Assembly: GCA_904063045.1 (NCBI GenBank)
Contig: CAJFCJ010000001.1
Coordinates: 2,177,501-2,241,500 of the forward strand
Source: Dimorphilus gyrociliatus
Taxonomy: Eukaryota > Annelida > Polychaeta > Dinophilidae
Direction: 5' to 3'
DNA length: 64,000 nt
Shown here in pieces: positions 60,246-64,000 of the stretch (the stretch's first letter is position 1; the number at the start of each line of letters is the position of its first letter). Under the pieces are notes generated by a model. The model saw only the letters and a list, made by a program, of their open reading frames with translations. It was not told the DNA's origin and ran no database searches. The position numbers and the translations under genes are program-made.

Positions 60246-62523
60246 TTATTCTAAAGTTATTTCATTTGGGAAAACGCATATAGGTTTAAAACGGTTCATT
60301 AATAATATACTAACGTATAGGAAACAAGTTACTATATATACGCCACCATTTATAAAGAAGATATTATGATAGGATCCAAACGAGTCGTATAAGAGGCCAG
60401 CTAAAGATGGACCCAATAGAGTTCCACAACCAACTCCACATCTAAAGATTGTAAATAGGTAATTAACTTTCATTCCTTGAAAAACCTCTCCGCAAGAGGA
60501 GTACATAGCAGCAATAATCGGACCCCCAGCTGCGCCCAGAACTGTTAACCAAAACAAAATGTAATTAAAAATAAAAGTTAAATAATACAGAGTAAAATGA
60601 ACGAGGAGAGATTTTCTTTACTAAATTCTAACTAAATGGAGTGAAAAATCTAAAATTCCTTAATAATTTTACCTAGAAATATCAACGATTAAATAGATTA
60701 AGTAAATGTCAAATATTTCCCTATTTAATTAATTAAACTAACATTCTTATTTACGGTTGAAGTAGCTGATTGCAATTAATAAGTTCTATTTTGACAAAAA
60801 AAATGCAATTGAGTTACTTGAAGGACAGGTGGTATGCTATATAATAAAATCATTCCTTAAGGGCGCCCCCTATTAAGAAGGTTTAAGTTATGCATCTTTA
60901 TCCTGATTATTAAAAGAATCTAGGATTTTGTAAATAGGTTCAATTGAATGAAAATTCTAGCGTAATGGTATTATTTTGATAACCTTTTAACCTATCCATT
61001 AACTAAACGCTTGCCAAAGTTCTAATGTACGACAATAGGGAAAGTAATCGTAAGATTTTCTTTACCGCATCCGTAGATAATCATTCCAGTGATGGTGGTT
61101 GCAAAAGCTCCGAACCAATTTAATATCGCTAAGAGAAAGGTCGAACTGGCGTAGACAATGAGAAACTTCCCTTTTATCTTATCCCCCCAGTAAGATATGG
61201 CGGATCTTGTTAACAATTCACACACAGCCACCGACATCATACCCTTTGTTGAATTGGCTCGAGATATACCCAAAGAGTCCATGTGCATGACCAACACCAA
61301 AAATGGCGTATAATATGCAACCGATTTGAAAAATGATGCAAAGAACCAAATAATACTCATAATCAAATTTGTTCTTGGATGAATTTTGTTCGTTAGTAAT
61401 CCTAGAATGTGATTTTAAGGATAAAGGGAAACAATCGATAATGATAACGAAGAGACAGTTTGGCTAATTATCATCTTTAAAATCACATTCCTGTTCTTTC
61501 ATCTGTAACCATAGGAGTACTTTCGATCATATTCGTTGGTTCAACGAGAAATATTGCGCATAGGCTCCCAACAATAAATGTAACTACAGCAAATAAAGAA
61601 AATACCAACTGAAAGGACATTTTCGTTAGGAAATAATAAGTTAAAGGATTAAAAATTAGCGTTCCTATAGGAAAAGCGCACGAAATGAGGCTGGTAGTTA
61701 AAACATGTCGTGGGTGTGCGAGGGGAAAATAAGCGTCTAATAAAAAAAAGGGTGGATTTAAAACTAGACTACCACCAATACCGTACATAATGGAATAGGT
61801 TGTAAACATTGCAAGTAAATTTGGTGTTTTTGGTAGAGCTGTAAATGCTAGAGCCATACTGCAGATGAATATTCCAATTGCGACGGTTTTTCTCGTTCTC
61901 AATTTTGAGTGTACTTTCGAAGCGAAAGGAGAACATAACATTGGCAAACAGAGACTAACAGCTCCTATCCAATCTAATCATTTAATAAGGCTATAAATTA
62001 ATATCTTTCATTGAATGACGAAAATTATTACAATTAAATATCATTCTTTTTACGTATTAACCTTTAACATTTATAATAACCGCTTATTATCACTCCTGGT
62101 GAGAGAGTAATCTCTTATTTCACGACATTATTGAGGAACTTTACTATTAAAAATGATTAAATTATTGACAAGTAATGCGGAACGAAAGGGAAATGAAGAG
62201 AAGTTCATAAAATGCCTTTAACGATTTAATCGGTCAATTTAAACTTTACTGTCCAGATTTAGGTAAGAAAAAAAGAGAAGACTTTATTTGTAACTATCTT
62301 CAATTGCTCTTTTCTAATACGATATTTAATTATTTCTTAAAAACTTACTAAGAAATGTTGCACTTTGGCCATAATCTCGATTTAAAACCAGTAAAAATTC
62401 GTTGAAAGACACTAATATTCCCATAATTAATGAGAAAACTGCCAATGAACAAATACAAACAATACATCCTCCCCACTTTTGCCAAAGATTAGTAGATGCT
62501 TGTAAAATACGTTTAAAAGACAT
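60246..62523 (-). CDS. monocarboxylate-transporter-like MFS membrane transporter (SLC16-type)
   Basis: Exons 62523-62349, 61973-61491, 61401-61066, 60541-60246 give 429 residues in phase. The protein has the twelve-helix MFS pattern with six helices before and six after a short central loop (about residues 200-230). Features fitting SLC16/MCT transporters: GGCIVCICSLAVF in helix 1, WIGAVSLCLPMLCSPFAS after helix 1, GGSLVLNPPFFLLDAYF, FPIGTLIFNPL, and a second half with SYWGDKIKGK, GCGTLLGPSLAGLLYDSFGSY. Substrate cannot be inferred. The intron between exons 2 and 3 lacks a good GT donor in the required phase: the model given uses GA-AG ends at 61490-61402, bounded by a 14-base inverted repeat. 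A GT-AG alternative (donor at 61486, acceptor near 61373) would delete conserved-looking residues. Confidence 0.85.
61402..61490 (-). repeat. putative intron bounded by terminal inverted repeats
   Basis: GAATGTGATTTTAA at 61405-61418 is repeated perfectly in reverse complement at 61477-61490. TCCT (AGGA on the gene strand) occurs immediately at both borders (61400-61403 and 61489-61492), like a short target-site duplication. The 89-base segment is not a multiple of three and interrupts a conserved transporter frame, so it must be spliced out or the gene is broken. Confidence 0.8.
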
Positions 62524-63244
62524 TACGTTCAAGATTTTATTCTCTCTCGTCCTATTTTCAAGCCTGAAGGTAACTGATATAAAAAAATTTCCAGATGACT
62601 TATTTATTGATTTGAAAATTCATAATTTGGAAATTATGCCAAGGAGATTTTTCCAAGTGCGGCTCAATCCACAACTTTTTTTTCAGAGTTTTATTATGGA
62701 AAGGTTTTGTATAGCAATTAAACAGGAGTGTAATTAGTCTTTTTCGATAACTTAATAATGATAGTCGTAGTAATTTGGCTTTGAAGTTGTCTATTTCTTT
62801 TTAGTTGATATTTTAGCATCAAAGTAGAAAATCAATAAGTGCTGTTTAATTCTCTTCTAAAGATAGCATTTAAAGTAAACTAAACTTCATCGCTTTCGAA
62901 TTCTGAGCCATAGAGTATGTTCATATTTCCTATTTTGTTTAATATCCTATAGGATGTTTGTGATAGGCTGATGTCTACTTGTACTGAAAAATGTATATTA
63001 AAATGACGGTCAAGTAGTGTATTACACATAGTGCAATAATAGGACATATTAACTAATAAACGCTTCTTTTGAGCCACTGACATCTTACATTACACAGAAT
63101 AAATGCATATTTTAGTTCTTATCAACGAATTCCTTTAACGAAAAAAGCATTGATATTGTTAGGAACCAGAGAGCAGACTATTACTATAGAATATAGAATG
63201 AAAGTGAGGAGCGTTCATGCTTTGACCGTCCAAACGCTTTACGC
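62524..63244. other. intergenic region
   Basis: Mostly AT-rich spacer between two minus-strand genes, containing one small open frame listed separately. Confidence 0.5.
62880..63083 (-). CDS. uncertain small ORF, 67 codons
   Basis: The frame starts MSVAQKKRLLVNMSYYCTMC and ends GSEFESDEV. CTMCNTLL gives a CxxC pair. It could be a small gene or one exon of a larger one, but there is no second exon or family match that I can support. Confidence 0.2.
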   Translation of the reverse strand: MSVAQKKRLLVNMSYYCTMCNTLLDRHFNIHFSVQVDISLSQTSYRILNKIGNMNILYGSEFESDEV

Positions 63245-64000
63245 CTATTTCAGTTGACCACTATTAGCGATGGTGACAGGGGACTTGACTGATCCAGAAG
63301 AAGAACCTTCTGCCTCAATCTTTTTAACAACGTCCATACCATCAATAACATTACCAAAAACAACGTGTTTTCCATCGAGCCAGTCGGTCTTGATGGTGCA
63401 CAAGAAGAATTGTGAACCATTAGTGTTTGGTCCAGCGTTGGCCATGGATAGAACTCCTATTAGAATGCAAAAAAAAATTAATTAGAAAGTGTCATTAGAT
63501 TAGTTTGTCAAACGAACTTCCTGAACTAATTAAAGTCCATGAAGACTCATGTGTTAACCGCCTAACCTACATTTAGATGTATCGGTTTTTTTTTAAAGAT
63601 TACACTTTCACGTTTTATTGATTTTCGTTTGGTTTAAAGTTGGAACTGACTGTTCAATCTAAAGTTAATTCAAACTTCAAACAGAACTTTGATAAAATTG
63701 TCATTAGTGAAAATATTTACAATTTGTCTGTTTTTATACAATATGCATGTAGAAATGGCGCGCAGTCATGGCGGCCATTTTGTTACTAACCGGCTCCTGT
63801 ATGTTTAAGGGCGAAATTCTCGTCTTCGAATTTGTTCCCGTAGATGCTTTTGCCACCAGTGCCGTTGTGGTTGGTGAAGTCACCACCTTGGCACATGAAG
63901 CTTGGGATGACTCTGTGGAATTTGGAGCCCTTGTAGCCAAAACCTTTCTCGCCGGTGCACAATGCGCGGAAGTTTTCAGCTGTTTTTGGAACAACGTCTG
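63245..64000 (-). CDS. PPIA: cyclophilin A-type peptidyl-prolyl cis-trans isomerase, 5' end outside window
   Basis: Two exons are visible, 64000-63791 and 63456-63245, joined by a GT-AG intron (phase 1); the first is cut by the window edge. They cover about 139 of roughly 165 expected residues. Cyclophilin landmarks are all present: [30 protein letters not shown] (catalytic Arg and the QGGD loop), [34 protein letters not shown] (Trp that contacts cyclosporin) and a C-terminal GQL. The enzyme catalyses proline isomerisation during protein folding in the cytosol. There is no C-terminal retention signal, so the cytosolic A-type is favoured. About 26 N-terminal residues lie beyond the window. Confidence 0.96.

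Noticed and set aside
62402-62737. Plus-strand open frame antisense to the first transporter exon
   Set aside because: It overlaps the conserved first helix exon of the transporter on the opposite strand and shows no domain; regarded as a shadow.
63734-63994. Minus-strand frame starting MFQKQLKT in the cyclophilin exon
   Set aside because: The correct frame in the same strand encodes the unmistakable cyclophilin sequence; this one is out of frame.

Overview
The window is AT-rich, intron-containing animal DNA. The gene content (innexin, laminin, Hairy/E(spl)-type bHLH-WRPW repressor, P-glycoproteins, cyclophilin, LicD/fukutin-like transferase, Tc1/mariner relics) points to a protostome invertebrate. 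Genes lie close together and many introns are only about 65-90 bases, which suggests a compact genome. A small annelid or another lophotrochozoan is my best guess, at low confidence. There are no bacterial operons, CRISPR arrays, viral genes or convincing RNA genes.

Layout. 2.0-7.7 kb (+): a 12-exon, cysteine-rich sushi/GCC2-GCC3 membrane or secreted protein. 10.2-14.3 kb (+): a receptor built like a receptor guanylate cyclase, but with a bacterial PstS-like phosphate-binding ectodomain; both its kinase-homology and cyclase domains have lost key residues. 14.7-16.1 kb (-): a small 12-cysteine secreted protein and a small single-pass membrane protein. 17.2-18.5 kb (+): a single-exon innexin. 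16.3 and 18.6-20 kb: two decayed Tc1-type transposons. 21-31.6 kb (+): two tandem full-length ABCB/P-glycoprotein genes carrying long, nearly identical blocks, introns included. 32-40.7 kb (-): an 18-exon laminin chain of 2173 residues with an N-terminal LN domain, two kinds of domain IV, and a coiled coil ending in a cysteine without LG domains. 41.9-43.6 kb (-): an unrecognised membrane protein. 44-47.6 kb (+): a broken LicD-like copy, an intact LicD-like gene and a sulfotransferase. 48.2-54 kb (-): three tandem RING-finger/coiled-coil proteins. 54.7-56 kb (-): an LRR-like type I membrane protein. 57.6-59.4 kb (-): a HES repressor. 60.2-62.5 kb (-): a monocarboxylate-transporter-like MFS protein. 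63.2-64 kb (-): a cyclophilin cut by the window edge.

Most exciting candidate: the PstS-ectodomain receptor at 10246-14304. The positions that bind phosphate in bacterial PstS are almost all kept, while the intracellular enzymes look dead, so it could be an animal inorganic-phosphate sensor that signals by a non-catalytic route. Second: two genes are interrupted by short segments bounded by perfect inverted repeats. In the transporter gene (61402-61490) the best reading-frame-preserving splice is non-canonical (GA-AG), as expected of intron-generating inverted-repeat elements.

Exon models were built by hand from GT-AG sites, reading phase and family similarity. Individual boundaries can be wrong by a few codons, and no database search was possible.
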